Shown: positions 33,052-45,502, counted from the first letter of the stretch. The stretch is 64,000 nucleotides of DNA from Apoda limacodes (GCA_946406115.1 OX291553.1:5213001-5277000); one strand, 5' to 3'. Notes: a model not told the origin generated them from the letters alone. Numbers and translations: made by a program.

Positions 33052-34825
33052 TATTCTTTATTGCACAATTTAAAATACACAAAAAAAATTACAATAGAGG
33101 AAATAGCACAATAAGGCGGCCTTATCGCTTAAAAGCGATCTCTACCAGGCAACCTTTGGGTAGAGAAACATTGACAGGAAGAGGTAGGTGATACATAAAA
33201 CATCATAAGTAAAATTATAAGGAAGAATAAAGAATATAACAACACTCATAAATACCTTTGTACTTACTATATAGATAAAATGCATATACATACTTAATAT
33301 AATTACTTAAACAAATACATAAAATAAATTATTATATAATATGAATACATAAACATACATACAATAAATAAAGTAATAAAGTTAGATATGTTTGAATAAC
33401 CAGAGGTTGGTCAAAATTTTAGAAAATTAGGAAGTAGTACGTAAGTAATAAGATTTTAACGATATCTTGAAAACAGGCAGCGACTGGATTTGCCTTATAT
33501 TTATCGGCAGAGAGTTCCAAAGACTAATGGCTTTTACAGTAAAAGAATGATTGTAAAAATTAGTACTGTGTCCAGATGTTTTAAGAAGAAGACTAGTAGA
33601 CGAGCGAAGAGTTAGAAGAGGCGAGCTGATAAAATTAAACCACTCTTTTCGATAACATGGTGTAGATGGATTGAATAGCACGTTATAGAGGAGTGAAAGA
33701 ATATGTACATTCCGGCGAAGTCGGATTGGAAGCCAATTGAGTTGTGAACGAAATTCTGAGACATGGTCATATTTTCGAAGTCCAAAAATGAAGCGAATGC
33801 AAAGATTTTGTAGACGCTCCAGTTTATTAAGTTGTTCCTCTGTCAGGTTAGTACAGCAAATGTCAGCATAATCAAGTAAAGGTAAACTGAGCAAGCACAA
33901 TTTTAGTTGACACAGGTAAAAGATTCCGTAATCTTCTTAGGGTTCCGGCCAAAGCAAAGATTTTTCGGCTAATTTCCTTGATTTGTGGAGTCCAAGATAA
34001 CGTGCGGTCAATATAAATACCAAGACTTTTTATTGTGTCACTAAAAGGGATAATGATACCATCGAGTTTTATTGGGGGTAAATCAGTCCAATTAATCTTC
34101 GATATTAGTTTTGGGCTACCTATAATTATGGTCTGCGACTTGACAGGATTAAGTCGAATTCCATAATATCCACAACATTCAACTATTTTATCATGGTCAG
34201 AGTTAATAGATTGAATTGTTGTTACGATATTTTCTATTGGACCATGTGCATAAATCTGGAGATCGCCTGCATATAGATGGTAGAGAGAAGATAGTTTGAG
34301 AGTGCTAGTGCTAATGAAAACTGCAAACAGGAGTAGGGACAACACGCCACCTTGAGGTACGCCGGCAGTTAATGGGCACCAGTTAGAGAAAGATTCCTCT
34401 ACCCGAATGCACTGTCGGCGGACACCCAAGTAACTACGAAACCAGTCAATTACTGTTGGAGATATGTTAAGAGAGCTTAGGATTGCCAACAAAATGTCTG
34501 AATCCACTGTGTTAAAAGCATTGCTAAAATCAAGAGCAGACAAGACAGTGACTTGCTTACTGTCCATACCATAACGGATATCATCAATGATCTTAGTGAG
34601 AGCAGTAACAGTACTATGACCGGTTCGAAATCCGGATTGCAAGGTATTAAATAAACTATTTTGAGTTAGAAAAAGGTTTAACTGTTGATTAGCTAGCCGT
34701 TCAAGGATTTTAGATGGGAATGGTAATAATCGGAAAAAGAAGTTGGATTGGATTCTTTAGGCAACGGTATTATGTAAGCATCTTTCCAAGCTTCAGGAAA
34801 TACTCCAGAAGCAGTGGATGCATTA
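33052..34825 (-). mobile_element. Jockey-like LINE family 1 (copy 2), inside copia
   Basis: 5'-truncated LINE inserted in the copia integrase. Reading from 34825: SGVFPEAWKDAYIIPLPK; QSGFRTGHSTVTALTKI; LSALDFSNAFNTVDSD; TAGVPQGGVLS; YHLYAGDLQIY, where the catalytic YADD is YAGD; IKSLGIYIDRTLSW; then LDYADICCTNLTEEQ and KYDHVSEFRSQLNWLPIRLRR; the end is KISLKSYYLRTTS (stop at 33427). The 3' untranslated region (33052-33426) contains caataaggcggccttatcgc. The ORF is in three frames. Copy 1 of the family is at 7980-10085. Confidence 0.85.
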
Positions 34826-35060
34826 AAAAATTTTCTTGTTTCTAATAAAATATACTTTTGTGTATCGGCTGTAGTCATCAATAAATGTAACGAAATATTT
34901 ATTTCCGGCGTTACTTTCTATGGGCATTGGTCCACAGACGTCTGAATGGATTATCTCTAATTTTTCAGTATTCGGTTCCTTCGATTCCTTTAAGGCTGCG
35001 GTACAGGCTGGATCGCAAAAATACGCTGTTTTTGTGCAAATTTTGCAACTAATAGTATCT
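34826..35060 (-). pseudogene. Copia element 1, integrase N-terminal part
   Basis: Reads EKLEIIHSDVCGPMPIESNA, then YFVTFIDDYSRYTKVYFIRN: the first catalytic aspartate region of a copia integrase. It stops at the LINE junction at 34825. Confidence 0.8.
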
Positions 35061-35458
35061 AAAGGATAAGATAAAAATATGTTATAAAACTTACTTTTGC
35101 CTAGTGCATTACCTCAGTGAGTGATTTTCATTTATTGTATTTAATGCAATAAAAAATCTGGAAGTGACTATTGTTTCAACACTTGTGCAAATTTTTAAAG
35201 CGTGTTTTGGATTTGCTTGATATGAAAGTTGATTAAATAATTAGAATAGCTTGTTATCTAGTGCATTGACTCTAAGTTGTAGCAAAAAGTCAAAACATGT
35301 GACTACAAAACGGTAATAACGTATAATTCCATTCAAAAAATTAAAATTTTCAAGGCGTCATTACGGTATAAATTACTTAAGAAGTATATAATATATATTT
35401 CTCATGTGCATTATCATACACAACGTTAGAATTACATAAATTAGCTTTCTGGCCTATA
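35061..35458. other. Unassigned 400-bp insert in copia element 1
   Basis: The copia similarity is interrupted between the pre-integrase motif (CDVCVKGKMNQLPF, ends about 35460) and the integrase start. The stretch is AT-rich and non-coding, probably a small insertion, but no terminal repeats were recognised. Confidence 0.4.
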
Positions 35459-36238
35459 TCGCCCTCTTAATTGAAATGGAAGTTGATTCATTTTTCCTTT
35501 TACACATACATCACATTCTGATAATTTTTCATCATCATTGAAGTTGACACCTCTTAAGGTTCTTTGCTGCAATGTCAATTTCAAGTCATTTTCGTTGATG
35601 TGTGCCAATTTCATATGCTATTTGTCTATTTCCTGTAGGCTAAATTATTTTTTAGTCATGAAGTTTCTTATATCTATGTAATAGAGGTTATTTTCTTTAT
35701 TGGTTTTCCAAATTTATTTTTAATATTTGCTCTATTATGTTTAAAATAGACACTGCATCCATTATCTGTTAATTTAGAAACAGATACTAAGTTAATTGAC
35801 AGCTTGGGTACATACAAGGCATTCATCAAGTTCATCTTAATGCCATTTTGATAAAATGAAATCGTACCTTTTTCGGCTATATTTGTAAAGTTGTCATTGG
35901 AGGCTAACTTCAACTTATCTTTTTGTTCATCGTAGTTTAATTCATTAAATATTTTTTTATCAAAACACACATGAGATGTCCATCCGCTGTCAAGGCACAA
36001 TCTGTTTTGTTTTGTTTCAGAAGTGCTTCAGTATTCTTCAACTGATAAAATCTGTTGATGGTTTGTCGCAGTTTTGGACGTAAACCAACAATCTTCTGAT
36101 TTATGAAACTTTTTCTTGCAATATTTACTTTTTGGTGTACTTTTATCATTAAAAGATCCTTTTAATTAAAATTCATTTTTGTTTTTACGAGTAAATAAAG
36201 CAGTATCGTTTTCTTCAACGTGAATATTGTTTCTTGCT
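35459..36238 (-). pseudogene. Copia element 1, gag end, protease, pre-integrase
   Basis: A degenerate zinc knuckle YCKKKFHKSEDC (about 36090-36140), then the protease LDSGWTSHVC with catalytic DSG (about 35960-36000), KGTISFYQNGIKMNL, ALYVPKLSINLVSVSKL, and the pre-integrase CDVCVKGKMNQLPF (about 35470-35520). Broken by frame changes. The rest of gag is cut off at 36238 by the neighbouring LINE. Confidence 0.75.
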
Positions 36239-37095
36239 TCACTCTGTGCAGACTTGTGTCTTTGTAGGGTTGAATCGGACCACGTTTATCCGTCCCCAGT
36301 CAGAGACTTTGGACATTTGAGACACAAGTTCTCCGCGGTTTTCCTCCACAATGGAACGAGGGATGTTTGCATAACCCTTGTAATAAACGTCTCCAGTACT
36401 GTAATCTGCATAGCAATGCATGTTGTTGATATCCAACATGTCATTGATATGCAGTAGAAAGGAGCGTAGGAGACAGCACAGATCCTTGCGGGACACCAGC
36501 ATTAATGTCCATGCTATCAGAGCAACTACCGTCAACTACGGTTCGTATGCGTCTGCCGGAAAAAAGCTAGCCACCCATTTGCACAAACCCTCGGGCACTT
36601 CGTAAGATGGCAACTTCGATAGAAGACCCCAGTGCCAGACCCGATCGAACGCCTTCACTATAACCATCTACATGCCAATGCCTTCCCCTGACTCTCAATG
36701 GCTAGTGCCCATCGGTGTGTTAGATACACTAGAAGGTCACCAGTCGAGCGACCGTGGCGAAAGCCATATTGACGGTCACTGACCAGGTCGTGTTCTTCTA
36801 GGTATCTTAGAAGTTGTGTGTGGATCACGATAGCGATAGGCCTGTAATTCGATGGATCTGAGCTATCGCCCTTTTTAGGCACTGGGTGCACATTCGGAGT
36901 CTTCCATGAAGACGGAAATTGCCTAGTGTGGTAGGAAAGCGCGAAGAGGCTCGTGAATGAAGGACATAACTCAGGAGCACACTGCTTAAGCACCACTGCT
37001 GGTGTACCGTCTGACCCACTCGACTTATGAACGTCTAGAGAAAGCAACACCCGCCGGACCTCGCGCTGTGCTATGGAGATTTCCGGCATGGTCTT
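36239..37095 (-). pseudogene. LINE reverse transcriptase fragment (family 3)
   Basis: Reading from 37090: KSSGSDGTPAVVLKQCAPEL, FPSSWKTPNVHPVPKKGD, SNYRPIAI, then IHTQLLRYLEEHDLVSDRQYGFR (about 15 residues usual between these are missing), KAFDRVWHWGLLSKL, a frame-shifted stretch, and HCYADYSTGDVYY, where the catalytic YADD reads YADY. It ends WGRINVVRFNPTKTQVC at the junction with copia element 1. The same family, split by an insertion, is at 13697-13799 and 16619-16745. Confidence 0.8.
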
Positions 37096-37435
37096 ACCGC
37101 ACCACAGTAAAGTAGGTGGTACAGTGCAGTAACGACGACTTGCAATATATAAAATAATTAATAATTAATGCAATAAGTTATATTTAAATGATTCAATCCG
37201 TTTAGTTATAATTGGTATGAATTCAATTTTCTTTTTTGGTAATGTTAATTTTTCACAATATTTATTTGATTAATAATAGTTGAATATTTATTTTTGAATT
37301 TAACTATATTGTCGATTCAAGTGCCATTGGATACAGCGATTTTAGTTAGTTTGCTGGCTACAAAACAAATTATTAAAATAAACAGATCGAAATAAGGCAA
37401 GCAATCTGGAGCTTAGAGAGCTATTTTCTAAAATG
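37096..37435. other. Unassigned AT-rich flank
   Basis: No reading frame or repeat recognised. Confidence 0.3.
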
Positions 37436-40400
37436 TTGTACCCATCTGCCAAGCCTACCCGTCTACCAAGCCATCTTCGTCCTTTATAATATTAAATTTT
37501 ATAAAAATAAAATTAAATAATAAAAAAAAAAAAAAAGAAAAAAAAAATATATATATAAAATAAAATTGTTATATAAAACTAACATAATGATCAAAATAAT
37601 AATTTAATGCAATCGTGGAAGATCGAGGACTTAGAAAAAGTTAGCCAGGATCGTGGCGGTGAACGTCTTTAATATTTTTGTAGACTTTCTAAAGACGGGC
37701 TTAACACATTTATATAGTTAAAAACCTAAATTCGAAAATAAAATAAATTTCATTACTAGAACACCCGGGACAGCATAAGTTTACGTAGACATACATAGGC
37801 AGCGGCGAGTGTCGCGTGGCCACAATATATAAAGAAGCATATGAGGTGGGCATATGCAAAATGCGATAAATTGATATAAAATGCAATGTATTATTGAGTG
37901 AATACATTCTAATATGAGAGGAATTATGTACCTTTCTGATGGCTAATAAAAGGTGGTAGTGTTGTAGTGACCTGAATATTGGAATGCGACTCTTTTGCTT
38001 GATTTAGCGATGGATGTTGCTTCTTATGTTTGATTGCTTATACTGCTGCTATACAATACAGGTAAAAAGGCCTCGCCTGAGTAAAGTAAAGAGGAGATAA
38101 GGAGATAATGGAGGCATGCCCGGGGATCGGAAGCCTAAACCCTTCTGATCTCTCAGAATGTTTATCGTTAACATTCGTTAGTGGCTTCGAGTTACATCGG
38201 CTGAGCTAACAGACGGTTTGAACATCTCTCGCCTAACGTTTCGATCCGTTTGTTTGGGTCAAATACGAATGTAAGTTCAGTGCCGAGAGACTTGAACGAC
38301 GACAACAGATCACACAGTGTAGAAGGGTAAAGGTCCTTGCCCCGAGCTGTCTGTCAGAGTCGAAAAACTGCGAAAGAAGGCAATTGTTGCTTTATTTAAA
38401 TAGACACGTAAACCGTTGCCAAGTTGTGGGGAGTCGGACGCTGATTACGCGAAGGCGACAGTGATACTTCACCTACGCGACTGGTAACAAACTCATGGAA
38501 TCATATTTGGTTCGCGACTAAATTCCTAAAAAGCTGCGATACTGAATATTACATAAATAATATAACTCACACTTATTCTATCGTTAATCAATCAAATAAA
38601 CTATAAACTATAATTCTTCGTACTTGAACTGATAATATACCTATACATTTAACCTGTTTATGAATCCTTGATCATGTATGGTGTGGACGCCGGCTTGAAA
38701 ACCGAAATATATCATTTATAATCTACGACTGAAGTTACATGGATGCAGTGGGGCTTATTGCGTCTTGCTCTTCGGAGTGTGTTAAGCATGGGGCTTATTG
38801 CGTCCTGCTCTTCGGAGTGTGCTTAACACGAGACGTGCTCTCTTGACAATGTCATGGCTGTTGTACCCATCTGCCAAGCCTACCCGTCTACCAAGCTATC
38901 TTCGTCCTTTATAATATTAAATTTTATAAAAATAAAATTTAATAATAAATAAAAAAAAAGAAAAAAAAAAAAAGAAAGAAAAAAAAAAATATATATATAA
39001 AATAAAATTGTTATATAAATCTAACATAATTATCAAAATAATAATTAAATAAGATCGTGGAAGATCGAGGACTTAGAAAAAGTTAGCCAGGATCGTGGCG
39101 GTGGAGGTCTTTAATATTTTTGTAGACTTTCTAAAGACGGGCTTAACACATTTATGTAGTTAAAAACCTAAATTCGAAAATAAAATAAATTTCATTACTA
39201 GAACACCAGGGACAGCATAAGTTTACGTAGACATACATAGGCAGCGGCGAGCGTCGCGTGGCCACAATATATAAAGAAAGCGTATGAGGTGGGCATATGC
39301 AAAATGCGATAAATTGATATAAAATGCAATGTATTATTAAGTGAATACATTCTAACATGAGAGGAATTATATACCTTTCTGATGGCTAATAAAAGGTGGT
39401 AGTGTTGTAGTGACCTGAATATTGGAATGCGACTCTTTTGCTTGATTTAGCGATGGATGTTGCTTCTTATGTTTGATTGCTTATACTGCTGCTATACAAT
39501 ACAGGTAAAAAGTCCTCGCCTGAGTAAAGTAAAGTGGAGACAAGGAGATGATGGAGGCATGCCCGGGGATCGGAAGCTTAAAACCTACTGATCTCTCAGA
39601 ATGTTTATCGTTAACATTCGTTAGTGGCTTCAAGTTACATCGGCTGAGCTCACAGACGGTTTGAACATCTCTCGCCTAACGTTTCGATCCGTTTGTTTGG
39701 GTCAAATACGAATGTGAGTTCAGTGCCGAGCGACTTGAACGACGACAACAGATTACACAGTGTAGAAGGGTAAAGGTCCTTGCCCCGAGCTGTCTGTCAG
39801 AGTCGAAAAACTGCGAAAGAAGGCAATTGTATCTTATTTAAATTGACACGTAAACCGTTGCCATGTTGCGGGGAGTCGGACGCTGATTACGCGAAGGCGA
39901 CAGTGATACTTCACCTACGCGACTGGTGACACCAAATAGGGAGAAGTCTTGTAGCGATTAGAATATTGGAATGCGACTCTTTTGCTTGTATTAGTGATGG
40001 ACGTTGCTTCTGAGGTTTGATCGTTTATAATGCTTCTATATTACACAGGTAAAAAGGCCTCGCCTGAGTAAAGTAAAGAGGAGACAAGGAGATGATGATG
40101 GAGGCATGCCCGGGGATCGGAAGCTTAAAACCTACTGGTCTCTCAGAATGTTTATCGTTAACGTTCGTTAGTGGCTTCAAGTTACATCGGCTGAGCTCAC
40201 AGACGGTTTGAACATCTCTCGCCTAACGTTTCGATCCGTTTGTTTGGGTCAAATACGGAGGTGAGTTCAGTGCCGAGCGACTTGAACGACGACAACAGAT
40301 CACACAGTGTAGAAGGGTAAAGGTCCTTGCCCCGAGCTGTCTGTCAGAGTCGAAAAACTGCGAAAGAAGGCAATTGTTGCTTTATTTAAATTGACACGTA

Positions 40401-40935
40401 AACCGTTGCCAAGTTGTGGGGAGTCGGACGCTGATTACGTGAAGACGACAGTGATACTTCACCTACGCGACTGGTAACAAACTCATGGAATCATATTTGG
40501 TTCGCGACTAAATTCCTGAAAAGCTGCAATACTGAATATTACATAAATAATATAACTCACACTTATTCTATCGTTAATCGATCAAATAAACTATAAACTA
40601 TAATTCTTCGTACTTGAACTGATAATATACCTATACATTTAACCTGTTTATGAATCCTTGATCATGTATGGTGTGGACGCCGGCTTGAAAACCAAAATAT
40701 ATCATTTATAATCTACGACTGAAGTTACATGGATGCAGTGGGGCTTATTGCGTCTTGCTCTTCGGAGTGTGTTAAGCATGGGGCGTGCCCTCTTGGTGAA
40801 TTCCATGGCTGTTCCATTGGTACATAATTATTACCTACTACACAAATGGTTCAGTGGGGTTTATTGCGTCCTGCTCTTCGGAGTGTGTTTAACACGAGAC
40901 GTGCTCTCTTGACAATGTCATGGCTGTGTCTGTGC
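37436..40935. repeat. Recent tandem duplication, about 1.4 kb units
   Basis: Unit A (37436-38860) and unit B (38861-40935) both begin ttgtacccatctgccaagcc and share three blocks. X (37436-37973 / 38861-39416) has a poly-A/GAAA run and an AT microsatellite. Y (37974-38488 / 39417-39930 / 39961-40478) is about 515 bp with gaatattggaatgcgactc at the start and ctacgcgactggt at the end, and is tripled. Z (38489-38860 / 40479-40935) has internal repeats of ggcttattgcgt..tgctcttcggagtgtg. The copies differ by only a few per cent. No conserved reading frame was found. Confidence 0.85.
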
Positions 40936-42439
40936 GAACGGATGTTACACTCTTTGGCCTAAGGCTGAGTGTTTGTGCTATGCACGCACAAGGATTTGTT
41001 CCTGAAACTACATATTTAGACTTCGGTCTTCAGCTTCGGCTGCAACGATAATTTAATGGTTATACCATTTATGATTTCACACCTCTACTCCTACGGGGGA
41101 TGTGCGCTAAGTTAGCCTCGGTATGGACACGTACCGTGGGAAGCGCTGGGTGGAGCTTTCCGCCTTTTTATTTTTTTAAGAAAAATCAAAAGCGCATAGG
41201 GGTAGAGGATACTATTTTTATTACTAGAACGGTGTTTCAGTCTTTCTCTTAAAGAACCTGCGGTCTACGTTACACAATTAGGTCCTACCACTCAGACGAT
41301 CACATAGCCAATCCTTCTATAAATTTATACTTCAATTTTCAAGTTTCGTGTTCATATTATGTCTTATAATCTTTTCTTTCCATGCTGGTTAGCTAGGTAG
41401 GTACGTTAAGGGTAGCTAGTATATGTGTTCTTTGGGGGGTTAGTTACAATGTTCATATTAAAGTCTACACAAATGTTAAATTTTTTCCATATCTAATATA
41501 AAATTTTCATAAATTGCACAAAGGGGCTTGTTCACTCCCACAACATTGAGATGCTCAACTTCTATACAGGACAGCTCGGCAGTTCACTCGGCTCACAACA
41601 TCTTTATCTGTTTACTTACTAAAATTAAAGAGCCAACATGGATTGCATTTACACGTCTGATCCAATTTTCCACCTGGTGAATAGTGAAATTTAACAATAA
41701 CTGATGCCTGCGTAGCCTTTGTTCTGTGATACATAAAATGTCAACCTTTTATCAGTTTATGAACAATCTAATTTCTAGTTTCTTATGAGACATCCTTTTA
41801 TATATGCTGATTTAACGTAATATTATTTTTAGTACGACGCAGGATTTTTTTTTTGTTTATATTTGTATAAAACTGGTGTAGACATAGATTTCTTAAATTT
41901 ATCTTATTTAGGTTAGTATTATATATTATTCCAAAGTGGTCTGTTGCTGTAAGAAAAATTAATTTAAGGAATTGCACTGCTCTGTAGAATATGGAGAATA
42001 TGGAATATGTAGATATGGAAAATAAAAAAAGCAAGTTCTACAAAAGTGTTCTAAAAACTAATTGTTATCTTTACTTCATTGGTGCGCAATCCTTATTCAT
42101 ATGTTTGTAAAATTAATACTATTGTAAATAATTAATCAATTTCGATTCTAATCAATAAATGCCCTTGACATGTCAGGTCCTAAGTGCTTAGGAAAAGACC
42201 AATCACCATTTTAAAATATATTTAAAAACCAGACAACTTAATTTATGAATATTATAAAATGACGGAGTATGAAGCCAGTCAAGGCAGTAAATTATTAAAT
42301 TATTAGATCTGCGTATCAAAGTAAAATACACTGTCATATAGCTGTTAAAAGATTAAAGATGTCATATAAACGAAGGAAAAAATAAATTTAAAATGTGTTC
42401 AGAATTAGCTAAGCAAATATAGTAACACCCGGATGATGC
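40936..42439. other. Unassigned
   Basis: The first 250 bp (to about 41180) continue the GC-richer sequence of unit Z. The rest is AT-rich. A 78-residue minus-strand frame at 41798-42034 (KLIFLTATDHFGIIYN..) may be a LINE scrap, but I cannot confirm it. Confidence 0.3.
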
Positions 42440-42484
42440 CGTAGTCAATGTACACTCAAAATACTAGTGAAATCAAGTCACTCC

Positions 42485-42690
42485 CTTCCCGAAGAACCTT
42501 AAACTGTAGTCCCCAGAGAAATCCTCAACAGAGAGCTCGATTCACACACAACCTAAGCGTTTGCGGAAAGAAAACCTCTGAATAGCACTGTGCGTTCCCA
42601 TTTTTGTTTTAAAACACCGGTCAAGTGCAAGTTGGACTTGCGCACCGAGGTTTCCGTACCTACCACCATTTACGTTATTTACAAACACAA
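42485..42690. repeat. Lepidopteran repeats
   Basis: 42485-42610 resembles 19890-20035 (cgaagaacctta, agagagctcgattca, aacctaagcgtttgcgg). Next to it at 42615-42655, gtcaagtgcaagttggacttgcgcaccgagg is a common lepidopteran repeat phrase. Confidence 0.55.
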
Positions 42691-43748
42691 ACAAAAAATT
42701 GTACAGCTAAGCAGTCACTTATCCAATTAATGACCAAGCCCGATGTTGCTTTGAATATCGTTTCCAACAAACAATGTGTTACTATTTCTTTTAATAATAA
42801 GCTAGATATTTTTTTATTTTATTGATCTTCCAACAGTTGTAACAATAATAATGGTTAGGTACACAGAAACAATTTAAAACTAACTGTACAACTACTTATA
42901 GGTAAATTCAGCATGCACTAAAATTAAGTTTGGCATATTTATTTTACAGCGAAAAACGAATTACAACATAATATTTTAATTTATAAGAGTTAAATAATGA
43001 ATTATAAAAAAATAGTTAAAAATATTTAAATATATGAAGATTAAGAATAACATAATCTTTGGATTGAAAATTAAAGTAAATTATGTAAAATGGGAATTAA
43101 AAGTTATACGATACTATTCACAGCTCTACGAAATTCTGCTGTTGTGCCATGACATGATTAAGATCTAGGACATTACTGTTCTGGTTATAAAGTTTGTTTA
43201 GTCTTGCTACGGGTGGATTTGCGCCAAGAGACGTTCTACATCGAGCTTGAGAGAATAAAGGCTTCAGGCCTGTCCTGTCACGCGCGCACGGCGGCCGCGC
43301 GGTCCGGCCGCAACGCGTCCAGCAGCCCACGTACCCGGCGCCTGTAGCGCCACCGCTGGTGATACGCCCGTTGTCGCGTGATCACTGTTTCTATATTGGA
43401 ATAGAAATTTATTACTGAGACTTTGTGATAGTTTCGTCAGGGTATCAAGGCAAATTATCAGTTCTTTCTTGTTACAAGCAAATCTCTCGCCAATCATTAA
43501 AATTAAGGTAGTGTTTTTTGTAAAATTTTATTTAATATATATGTCAGCGATGCTCCTGGGTAGCAGTTATTTACAATCTTATGATTTAAGCAGGTTCTGA
43601 AAAATGACACTATGTCTATACCTAACTTGTCTGTTTAATTTGTGATGTATTGATTGCTGTTAAACAGGAGATATAGTACAAGTAGTGTCTTGACTTTCTG
43701 GAATCATTGTCTTTAAAGGTAATGCCTAGAATTTGGGTATACAAAACG
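42691..43748. other. No confirmed gene; GC-rich patch
   Basis: Mostly AT-rich. At 43265-43370 a sharply GC-rich patch (gcgcgcacggcggccgcgcgg) breaks the composition. The minus-strand frames across it (43118-43330, 43264-43497) look chimeric. The first 40 residues of the second (MIGERFACNKKELIICLDTL) could be protein-like but are not recognised. Confidence 0.3.
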
Positions 43749-44520
43749 TTAATCTTGAGAGTTTTTATCATCGGTACTATGCAATTGTTTGTCGATGAGT
43801 GACTCAAAGCGTTCCAAATTATATTGACCTGATGCAGTCAGTTCACTTAGAGTTGATATATGTGCAGTAATTTCATTTTGCGCTAATTTATACTTCTTGG
43901 AGATATTATCTAATGACGATTGCAAGTCTTGAATTTTGGAAATCAACTTATATTTTTCAATACTCATTTTTGAGACTTGTTTCAATAGGTATTTATTTTT
44001 CTTTATGCTTGCCGTCGATTTTTTTTATATTTTTTTTTGTTTTTTTTATATTTCATTAAATGCCATTTTCGGTGGCAAGTAGGACAGTTAGACTTCGCTA
44101 TGGTTGACAATTTATGCCCCTCATTAACCAGTTCATTATACAGGGTTTCGGTTTTTAATCTGTGTACTTGTTCTATTTGTGAATTTCTGTTTTGACTATA
44201 TACCTCAGTAAGTTTTTATTCTAGATAACTAATTTTTTGAAACGCGGAGTCATAATCCATTCGGCATTGATTAGACTCCTCAACTAAAGAACTTGTTGTT
44301 GGTCACGCATATCTTCCAGTTTAATATCAAGTTCAACTAATTCATTTTTGAGTGAACTACTTTTGTCGATGATTGCTTTTATTTCAACTTCACTATCTTC
44401 ACGTTCTCGTATAAGAGCCGTGCACTGCTCTTTACATGTCTTGAGCTCATAAAGAGCTACTCTAAGTTTCGATTCCATATCTTTGGAGCGGGTCAACATA
44501 TTTTTATTGTTGTGTATTTG
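43749..44520 (-). pseudogene. Coiled-coil protein, broken (function unknown)
   Basis: Three frames read in order along the minus strand: SKDMESKLRVALYELKTCKE through KNELVELDIKLEDMRDQQ (44499-44284); ESNQCRMDYDSAFQKISYLE, KLTEVYSQNRNSQIEQVHRL and CPTCHRKWH (about 44275-44030); and KYKLISKIQDLQSSLDNISK, NEITAHISTLSEL and NLERFESLIDKQ (43985-43749). All three are strongly heptad-like, with a C-x2-C..H patch in the middle, so this was one protein of roughly 260 residues or more. I associate this arrangement with a repetitive, retroelement-linked protein family in Lepidoptera, but I cannot name it. A gag- or ORF1-like role is possible. Confidence 0.5.
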
Positions 44521-45106
44521 TATTTATTAATACAAAGAGGTTACTTAAACAAAAAGTGATGACGACCACTGGTTACGAACCGGTGGACCTCGGATCACTG
44601 GCAGGGTGTGGTAGTGAAAAAGTTGTACGAAATATTACTCGTACGACTGAAGTTGTCTTGTGTTATTTATCAAGGTAGCCGATGGGTTCAAAGTTCACAA
44701 TATCACTATGATGCTAACCTTTTAAAACGGTTATATCAAAATCCAACATTTAAAATTGTGCCCTGTATAAGTACAGTAAAACCGTGAACAGTCAAAAGCT
44801 GTCTTTTTTTTAAAGTGCAAGCGGACGAAGTTGCGGGCAGAACCTACTCCAATAAAAATATGCTAGAGAGTATATAATTTTCTTTCAATATATACTTAAT
44901 GTTTTAATTATATACAAGACATTATTTAATTTTTAGTATAAAGAAAAATGAAATGAAATTATGTGCATAATCTACTATATGATTTGTTATTTAAATAATT
45001 AATTGATTTGACATATCTAAATAGGTTATTAATTTGTATAATTAGTGTACAGTTATATGTTTAAAACGACTTTAAGAACTTTGATAATAAATATTAAATT
45101 AACTAC

Positions 45107-45202
45107 CACAGTTCCAATAACTTCAAAAATGACAGAAAATTGTATGAGTTGCCCAAATACAAGTATTGTCAGCGGTGCATACCGAGCAATGGCCCTTGAT
45201 TC
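45107..45202 (-). CDS. Odorant receptor paralogue, TM6 exon
   Basis: 96 bp, phase 0 at both ends, same splice sites as 12532-12437 (T-rich GCAG acceptor, GTAGTT donor). Peptide ESRAIARYAPLTILVFGQLI, ending FEVIGTV. The differences from copy 1 are conservative replacements (EA/ES, VI/AI, GT/AP, VF/IL, C/F) with no stop. No partner exon like 3215-3060 was found between here and 19.5 kb, so it may belong to an incomplete gene. Confidence 0.75.
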
Positions 45203-45502
45203 CTGCAAAAAAAACAGTACTTTTTTCACAACCTGTTTGATTTTTATTTATGTTAACCAATCATATTTTACTACACTTGGGTGCTTATTTCATGTCTTCC
45301 GTGAATCAATTATTCGCTGTCCTCATAGCATAGAGTCTACATCTTAAGGCCAAAGCATTTTTTTAAATATTGTTTACAACACATAACAGAGTAGGATGGT
45401 TCATCAAGACTTTTGATTGTACTTGAAGACAACAATAATTGTGTTAACTAGGCATTTTATTTTTATTTTTAACTAACATCATTATCATAAATTATGACTT
45501 AC

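Larger units (their letters stand above)
30380..36238 (-). mobile_element. Ty1/copia element 1 (defective, split by LINE)
   Basis: Reading the minus strand from 36238: gag zinc knuckle, protease, pre-integrase, integrase start, [LINE 34825-33052], integrase end, RT, RNase H, polypurine tract, 3' LTR start. The 5' LTR and most of gag are absent. At 36238 it is cut directly against another LINE. Confidence 0.8.

Noticed and set aside
37436..40935. CRISPR-like or gene-cluster interpretation of the repeats
   Set aside because: Units are long, directly adjacent and without spacers, and the context is eukaryotic.
43118..43497. GC-rich Ala/Arg frames as a host gene
   Set aside because: Composition changes abruptly mid-frame and the two frames overlap out of phase; it looks chimeric.
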